From Desarmillaria ectypa (Eukaryota; Basidiomycota; Agaricomycetes; Agaricales; Physalacriaceae): a DNA stretch of 64,000 bases. The notes under the pieces are model-generated. The model worked only from the letters and a program-made list of their open reading frames with translations. It was not told the DNA's origin and made no database searches. The stretch lies in NCBI GenBank assembly GCA_030407005.1, contig JAUDYN010000007.1, positions 1,612,001-1,676,000 of the forward strand, written 5' to 3'. Below, in pieces: positions 32,173 through 44,783 of this stretch (its first letter is position 1; each line of letters starts with the position of its first letter). The translations under genes and the position numbers were made by a program.

Positions 32173-34423
32173 TCAGCCTTCCATCTCCTCCAAGGTCTTC
32201 TTATCCATTCGGATATCCTCTTCCTCGCCCTCTTCATCCTCTATTTCGACTTTTCCTTCATCATCCCCGAAATCAGTTCGGTTGAAGATCTTTCTCTCCT
32301 TGAAGGGATGTAGGCGGCGTTCCCCGTCCTTGATCACGCAAACGTCGGGTAATGTACCCTCTGGGTTGTAATATAGTAAATCATTGCCTGCATAAGCATC
32401 CACAGATCGTATCCAAGCATCGAATCTAAAGTCATATATCGTATCATCAACTGATATTGAGAATAAGAGCATACTCACAGCCCTTTCCGGTCCTCGATAC
32501 CACGCATACTGGTATAGATAAATTTTTGTTTGAACTTTGTCATCTTCTCGGCTTGTTTTGCAAAGTCTATAGACGGACGGTAGCTTGGGTCGGAAGGCTC
32601 TAGGTTCTGATTAATCAGAACCACATTCATGTTGTAGACATCATAGATGGGGCATTCCAGAAGCAACCCAAGGGCAGGCACCTTTGGGATTACTATTCGG
32701 CGTAGACTGTACAGCTGAGTTCACTTAAGCCAGCAGATTGTAACGTTGGTGAATTATAGAGACGCACTTCATTAATGATACTATCAGGTGTGCCTGTCCT
32801 GCACGACATGATCAGATAAAACATCATTTTCCTCTGGGACGGGTAAAACAGTGAGATATGAAATCAAGGCGCGATAAGTGGGGACACACAATCTACGCAA
32901 AAGGTTAACATCATGCTGGGACTTGGACGAGTAATGGTAGTACCTGATGCAGCATGAAGCTTTGACCGTGGAAAACAACCGGTATCCATTCGGTGTCTCC
33001 GTGCGTTTGAGGATCCAGAACCTGTATAGTCGGCTCTCAGAAAAGACAGTTAATGAGCGACGACGGGCCTGACATCGATGACTTTCATGTATCGTTTGTT
33101 CGTTCCGTCCTTGGGACTGCGTGCCACAGTAAAGTTGTGGAAGTTATGCGTCCCTTCGTATCTTTTTGCCGTAGTTCGTAACCGCTCAAGACGTGCCGGA
33201 TCCACCCTCCACGAGCGTTTACAACGCAACTCTTCTTCCAACGTAAGAGTCTTGAGATCCAAATTGGTCCAAAACTCGCAGGTGGGAGAGACGGGGCGCA
33301 AGGGTAAAGTGCTAGTATACTGCTCAATATTTCGGAAGAAGGCGCTGCCTGGCTTTGGGGGTATTAGAAGATACGATGGAAAGAAGTACGTGTATTTTCG
33401 GCTATCACACAGTCTAAAAAAACAATGGGTTTGATGGTTAGAATATACACGGGAATAACTTACAGGCGTGCGTTGAATGAGTTCTTCGTTCGTACCTGAT
33501 TTGTACATCAGTTTTATCGTCGTTTGAAGTCAATACCGCGGCCTACGAAGTCCCAGACACGAATGTCCGGAGGTAGCTCCTCGTTTATACGCGTTAACAT
33601 GTCACCCTGGCCCGGAACGAAGGGAATCATTTTGAGGGACACGACATTTCCCGCTGCATGTACACCTGCGTCTGTTCTGGCGGCGCGTTGCAAATTGACC
33701 TATGAAAATTCATGACTGGGAATGCAATGTAACATGGCACTTTACTTTGACCGGATCATCAGAGTTGTCTTTGGAAATAGCACCGGCTCTAACGAGGGCA
33801 TCAAATAGTGTACCTTCGATGGTAGTTACTTGCGGACGACCGGATTGCGCTCTCTGACTAGAGAAAAAAAAATTACGTTGTGACAAAAGAATCGTGGACA
33901 AGACGTACAACTGCATCCCCCGGTATCCCGAACCGCAGAATCCCAGCAGAAGAGCGCACATCCGTTTGGGCAGACGCGGTTCCTTCGACTTTTCCTCTCC
34001 TTCTAGTCTTGGGCCTTCGACGCGAGTTCCTCTGCTTCGCCGTCCAACATTCTTCTTCTCTTTCCGCTTGCCTTTGCCGTCTGACAATTTTGAAGATGTA
34101 GCATTCTCGTCGACCACAGTGGTGCTGTGAGCGATGTCATCAACCAGGGCATCGGAAACTGGAAGGATGGCGTCCATGGCCGTCGCCTTATCTGACGCGA
34201 TTTCGATAGGTTCTCCTTTTAGAGTCCTTGGACGTTTTGTAGGAGGCTCTGGATTCATGCTCGCTTCTTCCCCCGGACGTTTACCTCCAAGCACGTCGGC
34301 AGAGGAAGACATTCTCCGGGTAAATGTCGTTGTCGGCGTCGTGCTGCGTAAGAAAAAGGGTGCAAACGAGTTTCTACGGGTGTAGCAATGGCCTCTCCAA
34401 GAGCATATGACCGTTTTGAGCAT
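32173..34423 (-). CDS. PUS1: tRNA pseudouridine synthase Pus1 (TruA family)
   Basis: Pus1 converts uridine to pseudouridine at several tRNA positions and in U2 snRNA and some mRNAs. The catalytic block AARTDAGVHAAGNVVSLKM carries the essential Asp. Before it are MCALLLGFCGSGYRGMQ and TIEGTLFDALVRAGAI, and after it LTRINEELPPDIRVWDF. C-terminal parts include FHNFTVARSPKDGTNKRYMK, the LISYLTVLP segment and an acidic end. The first ATG (34423) opens a basic, hydroxylated leader free of acidic residues (MLKTVICSWRGHCYTRRN), like a mitochondrial presequence. A second in-frame ATG about 36 codons on starts SSSADVLGGKRPGEE and leads to a Lys-rich nuclear-type region. Dual targeting from two starts is likely. 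Introns are normal, and the family call is firm. Confidence 0.93.
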
Positions 34424-34626
34424 CAAACTCTTTTTGATCTTATGACGATCATATATAATATATAAAATAGTTTGAACATTATTTAATCATTCATCCACAG
34501 CGCAGCAAACTTGAGGGACAATTGTGTCGCATAGTCTACACAATACCCTAAAACACCCAAAATATAAAACCCATGGTATCCTCAAAAAAAATCTAGGAAG
34601 TAGAAAAGAAAACACGGAAAGAAACA

Positions 34627-36455
34627 TCAAACTCCCATGCCACATGCATCCACTACAGCACCCTCACAAGCAACGTACGGTTCAACAAGTTTCGAATACG
34701 CCAGTGCAGCAGCAGGATTCGGTATTGCAACACACTTCATCCCAAACGCTTCGGCGTCAATTCCAGAGCACATCCCTTCGAATGTTCCATTCGGTGCTTC
34801 GTTCGCTTTCCACCAAGCAAACCGTGCCAGCAATGCCCCGCCCATCGCAGCAGCTTCCTTCGTAGCACTAATATACACCTTCATGTCAAACAGATCCGCT
34901 GCTAGCTGACGGATAGTCTGATTTCCTGACGACCCGCCGGAAACGACCAAACGTGAAAGCGGAGGCGAGTTGGCCGGTAGAATGGCGGCAATCCTCGACC
35001 GGATGGAGAGGAACTGCGATTCTAGAATCATGCGAGGGTGGAGGTCAGCGGGAACTTGTGATTCGGCTAGCCTAAGTGGGGTTGTGGGATCTGATGTTTG
35101 GTAGAAGAATTCGCCCTTGACACCCGGAGGTATGATTTCGGGCAATGGGAAGTATAGCCCCATGTACCCATTACACCCTGGAAGTGCGGCCTCGACTAGA
35201 TCGTTATATGTTGACCAATGGCCACTGGCATAGCGATCGCGCACTTGTTCTCGGGCAAGAGCACCATTCTTGTAACATAGCATCGCAATCTGAGCATCCG
35301 GCGTTGTCGTAGGGTGTGCCAAAAGGTGCGAAGTAGTGAACCGTTTTGGGGGCACCAAAGACGGGGGGATAGAAAGCAGGTACGTGGTAGAAGTTCCCAG
35401 GGAGAGCAGTGCGTCTCCCGGGATGGAAAGTGCAACTACAGTCGCTGAGTTATCACCAGTAAATGGAGCTACAATGCATTCTGACGAGGTGACATTCAAT
35501 TAAAATTACGAGAGTGCCTGGTGAATGTACTGACGTGGACTGAAGCCCCACCTTTCTACCCAGTATGGACTTACTGTCCCGAGGGACGTTCCGCCAGCGA
35601 CCGGCTCGGGTCCAAGTTTTGCACGCAATTCAGGGCCGCCGCATGCATCAATGAGCTCGTCGTACCACTTACATGAAAGGATCTCCATCAAGTTCATGCC
35701 GCTAGCGTCCGATATTTCAATGGGTGCAATCTTGCCAAGAAACAAGGACGGCATAAACGACGAAACCAATGATACACGGGATGTAGCGTCATACGCCGTC
35801 CTATTAATTCTACAGATCTATGCAAATAAGTTGTCGGAGTGTTTCAGGCCGCTTCCACAGGCTGAGATACGTACCCTGGAAATTTGCGAGCCAGTGAAAC
35901 GTTCGTATGCGCGACTTCCACTGATATCCGCAAGAGCCTGGGCGCCACCAACGGCATCCTCCAGTTCACGGCATTCATGGGTGGTGGAAGAGTCTTGCCA
36001 GATGGGCGCTTTCTGCAATGAGAAAGCCTTCGGGGATAACTGGCTAGACAAGTCCTTTGACGCATCTAAGTTGGCTAGAAGAGATTCGGCGTCGTGGGAC
36101 CAATAAACAGAACCGTGTTGCTATCAGAAAAAAAATATTAGAGTTACAACGAGAGATACGCATCGATAGAAGATCCACTTACTTGTCCGTCCCCAGATAT
36201 GGCTGAAATAGCAGAGAAGTCGACTCCCGCTGCCTTCATACGGGTCATAAGAAGATCGTACGCTTCCAACCACATCTGAACCGGGGATGTAACCTCGCCC
36301 TCTAAGCCTCGAATAGCACCATTAGTGGTTCCATAATGAGGCAAGTCGCGGTCAAAGTGTACTGCAGACTCGTGGACAATAGCACAGTCCTCCTGAACGA
36401 GGACAGCCTTCAGCCCTTGAGTCGATAAATCAAGGCCTAAAAAGAACGGGTCCAT
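34627..36455 (-). CDS. XKS1: D-xylulokinase (FGGY family)
   Basis: This enzyme phosphorylates D-xylulose to xylulose-5-phosphate with ATP, feeding pentoses from plant cell walls into the pentose phosphate pathway in the cytosol. The start MDPFFLGLDLSTQGLKAVLV holds the DxxTQ phosphate-binding motif of FGGY kinases. Then come ISAISGDGQQHGSVYW, PIWQDSSTTHECRELE and SGSRAYERFTGSQI. After these are SLVSSFMPSLFLGKIAPIE, SGMNLMEI, and the second-domain motifs FTGDNSATVVALSI and LSLGTSTTYLL. The ADP site is LVVSGGSSGNQTIRQLAADL, and the end is YSKLVEPYVACEGAVVD. All exons join in frame, and the gene is intact. Neighbours are unrelated. The identity is firm. Confidence 0.94.
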
Positions 36456-36988
36456 GTTAGAATGGGATCGTAGGAAAGTACGGGGAAGCTTGGGGGAAAC
36501 TAACGAGGCTTTTTAACCCGGCCGGCCCGGGAGGACCAAGGACACGAGAACACGTCGCTGTGCAGGACCCAGTTCCCCATTGGTCAAACGCTCTTTCGTG
36601 ACTATCATCCTAAGCTTTCAAGGGTGGAGAAAGCAAAACTTGGAGCAAGCTGTTCTTGCAGCCTTACAGTCTCCAACTGAGGATGCCTGTTTGTTGGAAG
36701 AAAACCAACTCCGACATTTTCGGCCCAATCGTCACAACGAAAACAAATCACCACAATTATGATTGAATTCTCTGACGGCCTCCCACGGATCTTCATTCTT
36801 CCTGTTCCAGGTGCGGATCTAAGACTCACGATAGCAAAGATACACATTCAAACCTCTCTATTGTAAGTAATATCGCACACTCATCTCCCCTACAAGAAAC
36901 ATATGATAATGAGAAAACTCGATAGCAAAAACACTCAACACTACTGTAGCACCGCTGGTTCATACCAACGAAAAAAGAGGTACAACTT
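36456..36988. other. Spacer between xylulokinase and R3H genes
   Basis: It holds the xylulokinase promoter on the left and the R3H-SUZ gene 3' end on the right. Only short unconvincing open frames are seen. Confidence 0.45.
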
Positions 36989-39740
36989 TTATGTTGGCAT
37001 AGCCAACGCCGAGGGTTCTTTACTGGTTTGTCTAGAACTGTCGAGGTTATAATCTTCCAAGGTCAAGGTCCGAACCTGTTCAGCGATGTTCGAACCAGAC
37101 GTAGAGTCCCGACGTCTGCCGTCGCCTTCCTTCTCTTGCTTCCCATTAGTATGAGTCGCCGTAGGACGCTTGACAACTTTGGGGTTATAGAGTTCTGTGG
37201 CCCTCGGCGGCGGCCGCTCGAACATACGGTCCGAGTCTTCCAACCGGGACTGCGCAACGGGAGAGTTGCCGTTATTGGGATGGGGAACTAGCGCATTGCC
37301 TTGTCCAGAGTTTATGAGAAGGGATCGAGTCGAAGATGAGTTAGTCCAAGCCCCAGCGACCACGGGCACACGCTTTTCCGTCGGCGACAACGACGAAAGG
37401 GGAGGGAAGTCATTTGAATGTAACGGCACGGACTGGTGGTTGTTCGGTGGCCGTCGGGGAGATACGCCCTGATGGGAACAGCCGTTCAGGTTGCGAGGAG
37501 GCGAGACTGGGGACATATTGCGGGAGTTGTTAGAAGAGTGATCATGATGGCGATTATGAGTGGCGTGAAGTGTAGGATCGGGTTTCAGACCTACTGCCCA
37601 GTCAGGTCGAGCTGGAAGAGGATGTTGCTGCTGCGATGACGTTGATGTGTATGTTCTCCGGGATGACGAGGACGTTGTAGATGACGACTAAAGGCGATCA
37701 TCAGATTGAATGATACAGAAATATATTTGACAAGACAGCTTACCGCAGTAGACGAAACTTCATCCCAATTTGACGATCTATAGTTGCCCGAACTCCCATT
37801 GCTATGGTTGGATTGCCTTCTAGTAGTATTGAATCGAGGTCCAATTTCATTGAATCCTGCAGATGCATTTCCGTTATATCCACTGATACCTGGGCCAAAA
37901 CTCCACGCATGCCGGGGCTGGGGTGGATTTCTGCCTCTGCCTCCTCCGTTGAAATGGCCATTGTCGGTACGGTTAGAACGAAGTCCATTGCTATACCCGC
38001 CTCGGCCATTTTGGCTCGCATGCCGATTCATGTCAGGGTCACCAAATGGGCCTTCTGCAGACACTCTACGATCATACACTTGTCCCATCATGGGGGGCGG
38101 AGGAGCCATTGTCATGTGTTGTCCCGGTTGTGGTGTATAATAACCAGGCATAGGGTACATATAAACCGGGTGAGTGTATCCTTGGAACGAAGAAGGGTTT
38201 TGGGTTTGAGGAGGAACGTTTACCATAACAGGACCCTCAGGTGGTGATCCCTGAGGCACTGGTAGAGGTACAGGACCAGGCGGAGGATGTGGATGAGCCC
38301 ATACATACTGATTATGATATGGCACGTGCGGTGTAGGGGAATAGACCTCGTTGGATCCTGAAGAAGGGTCGGATGGGTTTTGCTGAACGGGTGGTCCATA
38401 TGGGAAGGGGTTGAAATAAGAATACGAGGCAGCGACGTAAGTGGTATTTGGAGGCTGCCCAGGAGGCGTGTATGGGTAGAAGTACTGTGTTGCTTGGTAC
38501 CCAGGCGTGGACACCGGACCAGGATGTTGTGAGCCGTCGTAGGGTGGACCAGGAGCAGCGGGCTCATAGAGACTTGCGTACGTAAAAGAGGAAGGAGATG
38601 ACGCACGAGAGTTCCGTGAACTGCCAGCTCCATTGGAACTGAAGGGTGTCGCAGAACCTCTCAGGGAGCGGTTTGAGTTACCCGTCCGCTTCTTGTCCCG
38701 ACTAATAGAAGGTGCAGACCATTCACTTTCGGTAGCAAGAGAACTGGCCGAATCTTCGAAGTCTGCAATACTACCGCCGCTCGTTGAAGCAGAACCAGAA
38801 ACGACACTGAGCGAAGACGAGCTTGCACTCATGTCCTTCTCCTTCTCCTCAAAGCCCATGAAAATACGCGATCTAGCCTCGTTATAGGCTGCCTCTCGCT
38901 CCTCAATAGTCATCCGTTTCTTACCGCTGCCGCCAGTCGCATTGCTGCGGCCCCCAGGGCTGCCTGCCTCAGAAGGCTCTGCATCAGACAGATCGGCATC
39001 TTCGCCATTAACAGATCCAGCCTGCGAATGAGGCTTTTGCCGGCGGTCTTGCTGATTCCGCCGCATGATTTGAAAAGCAGGAGAAGCGGTTGACTCGGGT
39101 GGTACAAGATCTGCTAGTCTCCGCGGAGGGCTACGAAAAGCAAATATCAGCCGATGAAGATGGACAAGCTGAAAGAACGGAATTTGACCCACATGCGACT
39201 TTCAGGTGTGGCTGAAACGAAAAGACCTTTGGTCGCTGGATCATTTTCTGGGACAAGCTTGTAATAAGCGGAGCATCGGTGAACGAGCAGCCGTTGGTAG
39301 GATGTACCGGGTAATACATCGATGCGAGCCCTTGAAATAAACGTGAGCATCCACACGTTGGAATAGACGAAACCCGAGCAGCAGGAGTCCATCGCGTGAC
39401 AATGCTTCGCAGACGTCAACAGCGCTTAAAGCGATTGCGCTCACCTTCGCTCGGTAATGAGCCCCTCCATGAGCTCCCCAAGCTTCAAAACATATATTCT
39501 ATCCTTACTCCGAAGTGCCTCGAGGATTTGTGGGTCGATGTCGGGAGATGGACTTTGAGAGATGGCGTCGGCGACGACGGGTTGGTTGCTATCGACGCTC
39601 TGGACGTCAGCAGGAAGTGATGAAGACACATTAGGGTTGATGCCCCCGGTAAAAGAGTGTGTAGAGTCCGGAGTCAATTCAACTGTGCCGTTTCCATTGA
39701 AATTGGCAGCGAGAGAGGCGGTCGGATTGGCGTCGGACAT
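36989..39740 (-). CDS. R3H and SUZ domain RNA-binding protein
   Basis: This is a cytoplasmic RNA-binding regulator of the R3H-SUZ type (related to animal R3HDM and ARPP21). The N-terminus is low in complexity and rich in Ser and Pro. An R3H domain follows, with the RxxxH motif visible in RLLVHRCSAYYKLVPEND and the continuation RRLADLVPPE. The SUZ motif is GKKRMTIEEREAAYNEARS followed by RIFMGFEE. A very long Pro/Gly/Tyr-rich disordered region comes next, with PYTPPGQPPNT and PMPGYYTPQPGQ. The C-terminal conserved block is HPLPARPDWAVGLKPDPTLH. The chosen ATG (39740) precedes SDANPTASLAANF; the frame stays open upstream to about 39914, so an extra 5' exon is possible. RNA targets are unknown. 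Confidence 0.85.
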
Positions 39741-40665
39741 GGTCGTCGATACTGGCGAAGATGAGGACGCTCGTGAGCTGGAGAGCGAGGAGATGGAGGA
39801 GTCAGAGCAGGACTGAGGGATATTCTGTTCTAGAAAGGGAGGAAGATACGGATTGTCCGCAGCGTCAGTGATGCTGGTCGCTGGGGAGCGCAGTGGAGCG
39901 TAGAGGATACCCACCGGTGGTCATATCGAATACTAAGGAAGCTCTGACGACGAGTGGGTGGTGGTACGAGAGCAGGGAGGACAGTAAGGTCAGGAAATGA
40001 ATTGCAGCATGGACGTCGGTAGAGACATATCAGGTTTGAGGGTAAGAAAACAAGCCGGCGTAGGTGATCTGTTGGCGTGGGAACTCTTATCTCTATCGGT
40101 ATCAGCACCCAGCCACACAGTCCAGACAGTATTTAGGTAACTCTGCTCTTGGAATTCACTACAATCGTGACCTTGAACTGTAAGTTGTCTTCACCCTAGG
40201 TATTAGTCCTTTCGAGTTTCAATATTCAGATTCTGCATTCGATTCAAAAACACATTTGAAGCCCCATCCGAGAACTCACCTGCAAGATTAAGGTAATCAA
40301 CGATCATAGCTAGTATTGCTAGCAAATCTCCCCCTGGAGCTAGTGACGATCCAGTTTACAGCAGCCGAGTTAAGTAATAGGTGCGGCAACCCACCTGCAA
40401 ACGAACATAAATCACGATCCTGAAGAGATCAGAATCACCCAAATTTTTCTAGTGCTTGATTACTATCTCATATAGCAGTATATGGCTTACTCGCTGTCGA
40501 TGTCGCTCCCAGACTCGTTCAGTTTTCATTCTTTTCACTTGAGCCACGGAAGACCCAACACTTTGAGAAACTCATTTCTATCAACGAATAGTACGCATAT
40601 TCCAAGCAAAATACAAGTGCATGTATGGTAGATCTAGGTACTATTAAAGCATTTCAATGGGCAGG
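39741..40665. other. Upstream region of the R3H-SUZ gene
   Basis: About 0.9 kb between the R3H-SUZ start and the AVT transporter stop. The first 370 bases carry a frame open in continuity with the R3H gene and may hold its true first exon. The rest is AT-rich and shows no gene. Confidence 0.4.
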
Positions 40666-42555
40666 TCACCCACTGCTCGGCGTGATAACTTGATAGATGT
40701 TGAAAGCTAGGCTACATCATCCATGAACAATCATTTTTACGAACACATATATGAAGGATACACATACCAGAATACGAAGATGCATGAGCCATATATCACC
40801 AGCGCAAAGGCCAGCCGATTCAATGTCTTGACATTAGGATCGTTGCGCGTCAACTATTGACATAAGCATGCGATTTCAGAAGCATATACCAAGACTGACC
40901 TTCCAATAAAACAAACCCGGAAGGATGAACGATATCGTTGTCGATCCAGTGGAGCCAACAAATGAAAGTACTACGCACGACATTAAGGAAGCGTTCAAGC
41001 ATATTACCAAGCAGCGTACCCATTTGCAGGTTGTCGACAAAATAAGCAATCGTGAATCCGCTCGCAACGATGGCAGAAGTGAGCGAAGTGTGCTTCAGTG
41101 GTGTCATAACGGCACTCGGTAGCTCGTCAAGATTCTCCTCCTCCTCATCGTCGTCATGGGCAGTTACCTTGGTCGATGGCGGACTCCCGGCATGGAAGAC
41201 TTTGTCTAGGCAATTTCGACAGGGGTGTACTTGCAGAGGGTACGAGAATAAAACCAAGATAACGACAGCCAGCTGTCCCACGGCGACGAAGAGTGATGTC
41301 GGGGGGTACATGGCGATGATATTGGCACCGACCTTGAAATTGATTAGTGGTGTGAAAATGACGTGATCAAAGTAAACTAACTTTGGAGCCAAATGTAAGA
41401 TATCCAAAGACTGCGATAATCTCATAGGTCAGAGTTGCAGTGCCAATGGATGTACCAACAACGATGTTCATCCGCTCCTGCGTGTTGCTCTTGAGCTCGT
41501 TGTAGAGAGGGAATAGCTATCAAAATGATGCTTAGAGTAAGAACACAAACGTTGGAATAAAAAGACCGACATTCTGAGCGCAGGTGAACGCGAACACCTG
41601 AACGGGAAATGTAGAGACAAAGCTAGGTGTAAAGTGTACCAAATGCACTTCTCCAGCAGAAGGCATATCCTTGGTAGGCCAACAATAGTACTTGATGACA
41701 ATAATTACGAGGTAAGCTGGATGCGATATCGCTGAATTTGGGGACAAGCAATGCAGGCGGACATGACGCACCTACTGAGAACAGGGCTACATAACTGGTG
41801 TGTCTAAGACTGTGTAGATTCTTTAAAAAAGCAAGAGGAACCAGAATGACTGAGAAGAGCATTATCCAGTTCTGGCCGGACAATGCCCACACTGGAACGG
41901 GGGCGTCCGGAGCAACAAGGTCATGGTAAAGAGAGGCAACAACATTCGGCATGAGACCTTTGATTATAATCAAGTAACTGCAACACGCATGAGAAAAGGA
42001 TCAAAGCAAGACGACGTTTCGTACCTAATGGACACCCCAAAACACTTGACTGCAATTGCTGCGTCAAAAAATACAGCGGCCTTGGGAAACGTGAGCTGTG
42101 CGACGGCAAAGAACGACGAGCGCCGGTACGGTGCCTTGGCCGCACATAAAGACAAGAGATATAGTCCAAAGGCGGCAACAAATCCGGAGAAGAGGCAGGT
42201 GATCATCCCAGGCAATATCCCTGTAGAAGCTATGGCCTATGATGACCTTCATTAGCGATTAAACACCTCATACGCAGAACAGAACGAACCAGGGGAAACG
42301 TGAGCATTCCTGGTCACCATTCTGTCAGTCACGAGCCAGAGCCAATAGTAAAAAGCACTCACCGCTCCCGATGATGGTATTACACAAATTACTGACGCAA
42401 CTCACAATGGTCGCATGACTGTCTGCCTTGTCTTCCTTTGTAAACGTTGTATCTCGGCTCCTGCCCAGGAGTGCGCTGGATTCTGCGGTCGTGGTGGTTC
42501 CCGGAAGATCCGGTGCGCCTAGTACACTGTTGACAGTACCGTAGTTCTCCACCAT
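40666..42555 (-). CDS. Vacuolar amino-acid transporter (AVT/SLC38-like)
   Basis: AVT proteins of the amino acid/auxin permease family move amino acids across the vacuolar membrane. The start MVENYGTVNSVLGAPDLPG is hydrophilic, with a dileucine-like ESSALLGRSR. The membrane region begins SCVSNLCNTIIGSG and MLTFPLAMASTGILPGMIT, the hallmark of the family. Later come FFAVAQLTFPKAAVFFD, AVKCFGVSISYLIIIKGLMP, HSLRHTSYVALFSV and FSYPLQVHPCRNCLDKVF. An acidic cytoplasmic loop (HDDDEEEENLDELP) comes before the last helices, and the end is FNIYQVITPSSG. About eleven membrane segments are apparent. Similarity is to the Avt5/Avt6 exporter branch, as I remember it. The exons join cleanly. Confidence 0.9.
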
Positions 42556-42805
42556 CTCAAAATCCTCAAAGTCGCTCTCCAGATTCTACGCCGTGGTGGT
42601 GGATGGAAGGAGAGTCCAGTCCAGCAAGATAAGGGGATAGGCAGGTTACTTCGGGTTGATAGGCAAACCTGCCGGATCCTGCGTGTTTGTGGGGAGGATT
42701 AATTATGGCAAAAATTTCCCAGCACGTGTTATAAATACGTCACGAAAGATGATTCTTGATTGTGGGATATGTACATGCATGGCTCAGAAAAGAAAAATAA
42801 ATGCG

Positions 42806-44783
42806 CTACTTCTTACCAAAGAACGACATCATTGTCTGTTGCCCAGTTTTTCCGTTAGTCGATTTTCTTGTTGGTGCGGTCAGTTTCGACCCCTTCTTCG
42901 TGAGCGGTTTGGGTTTCGGAGCCGGTGCGTCACTGTCCTCGTTGACCTTGTTAACCTTTGATGTCTTGGATTTGGCTTTCGCTACCATGGAAGACCCTTC
43001 TGCTTCATCGACAGATTCATATGACGAATAGTCTTCAGTCACTGGAATAAACATAAGCGAGTGATAATCGAAACCAACTCTTTTCTTACCCATGTAACCC
43101 TTGGCATCTATACTTTCTCGGCTCTTGACAACCCGTTTCTTCTTCAGTCCGTTACAACCGACAGGAACAACCTTCTTTTCCTTTCTCTTTTTCTTGGGCA
43201 CTGGTACTGTCTCGTTCGTCATATCCACGTCGTCGCCATCTTTCGAGGGTTCCTCCTCTTCCTCTTCCTCCTTCTTGACAGCTTCTACATGCCGCGAAGC
43301 ATGGATGACTTGATCTACACACAGAAAGGTAAGGACGGGTAACAGAGTGATCAAAAGAAACAAACCATCATCAACCTCCATCATGGCCCGTAGATCGCTT
43401 TCTGCTTCACTATCGACTGGCTTGGCAGCTCTGTATACCTTCCTGGAAGGTTTCCGAGTGGCTATTCTGGGCATATCATCTTCATCTTCCTCGTTTTCTG
43501 ATACAACAACGCCCTTCTTGACTTTGACTTCTGACTCTTTCTTGGACGGAGGCTTTGAACGAGAGGAAGATGAATCATCTTCAGAATCAGATATTAAGGC
43601 AGATGCAGACTTGCGCTTTGTGCCTCTCTGAGGGTGCATAAGCTACGGTATGCGGAAGAAGAGAGGGTAGGATGATTCTACCTCTGGTAGTGCCTTCTTG
43701 ACCAGCGTTTCAGTTTCCTCTTTCTTCAGGGGTTTCTCGTCGGCCTTGGTAGTTATAGAAGGTTTCAAGAGCTGCTTTGGTTTGGCTTCCACCCTGGCTT
43801 CTTTCGGCTCCTCCTTCACAGCTTTGGATTTCGCTTTGCTCCAATCTAGTGTACCCGGTTTTGTGGGCCGGACTTTCTTGTTTGGCATTTCTGAAGGTTT
43901 CGGTTTCGAGGCTGTCTCCGTCAATGAGTCGCTAGCTTTAACTGTAGAGGGACCGGCGCCTGGAGGAGCTGGCGCTTTCTTCGTTGTCTTAGAAACCTTC
44001 GAGCCGCCGGCCTGCTATCATAGAGATAAGAACCTTTCCAGAGCAAAGAACCAAATGGCAAATACCTGAACATCCTCACTGATAACTTTCCCGACTATCT
44101 TCGCTAGCTCTTCTCCTTTCTCCAGATCGATTTGTCGCAGCCTTTCAGTCGGTACACAGAGGAACCCTCCATCCTAAAAGATGCGCTAAGCGGCGAACGT
44201 GACGAAGAGTACATAGATTACGCACCAGAATTGGAGAGGGAGACAAAGAATAGATATGAATAGCGTCTATCTGAGAGTATTTCATTTTCGCCGCTGTTCA
44301 AGCTATGTTGATGTTGCCATAAAATACGAAAACGTATGGCACGCACATTCAAGGTCGCCCTCCCCTGCCACCGTGAATCCATATTCCGCGACGAGCTCTG
44401 TTTCGCCATCATCGTATCCGTCGCTATTTACGTTGTCCTGTTCCTCCGTGTCTACATCCATGTCCTCGTCGTGACGCGTCTCTCGTTTCAAAATGCCCGA
44501 AATGACATAGGTAGCAGCGATGTCCTGAGCTTCCATGGAAGCTTTGCCATAGTATGCCGCAAGTTCACTGAGCAGATTGTTAGTAAAAATGTATGAGAAG
44601 ACACGATAGTCGCGTACTTTTTGGCAACATTGACGTGCACACACAATTCGCGACTGAGTGCTCTATATGTCACCTGCCAATGAGGCGGTCAATAAAGAAA
44701 GAGGCGGAAATTACGCGACTTGCGATATTTTTCTCGATGAGCAGCTGTTTTGTCAAAAAGTCGTCAACTGCCTTGAAGGACAT
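42806..44783 (-). CDS. POL32: DNA polymerase delta subunit Pol32/Cdc27 (POLD3)
   Basis: This non-catalytic subunit ties Pol delta to PCNA and supports break-induced replication. The N-terminal winged-helix domain starts MSFKAVDDFLTKQLLIEKNI, followed by YRALSRELCVHVNVAKNELA and YVISGILKRE. A long Lys/Glu-rich disordered region with repeated PKP and KEE runs follows. The extreme C-terminus is a textbook PCNA-interacting peptide, QQTMMSFFGKK. The middle carries KKKRKEKK, a likely nuclear signal. The ATG at 44783 fits the family start exactly. Low overall conservation is normal for this family; the two ends together make the call strong. Confidence 0.9.
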
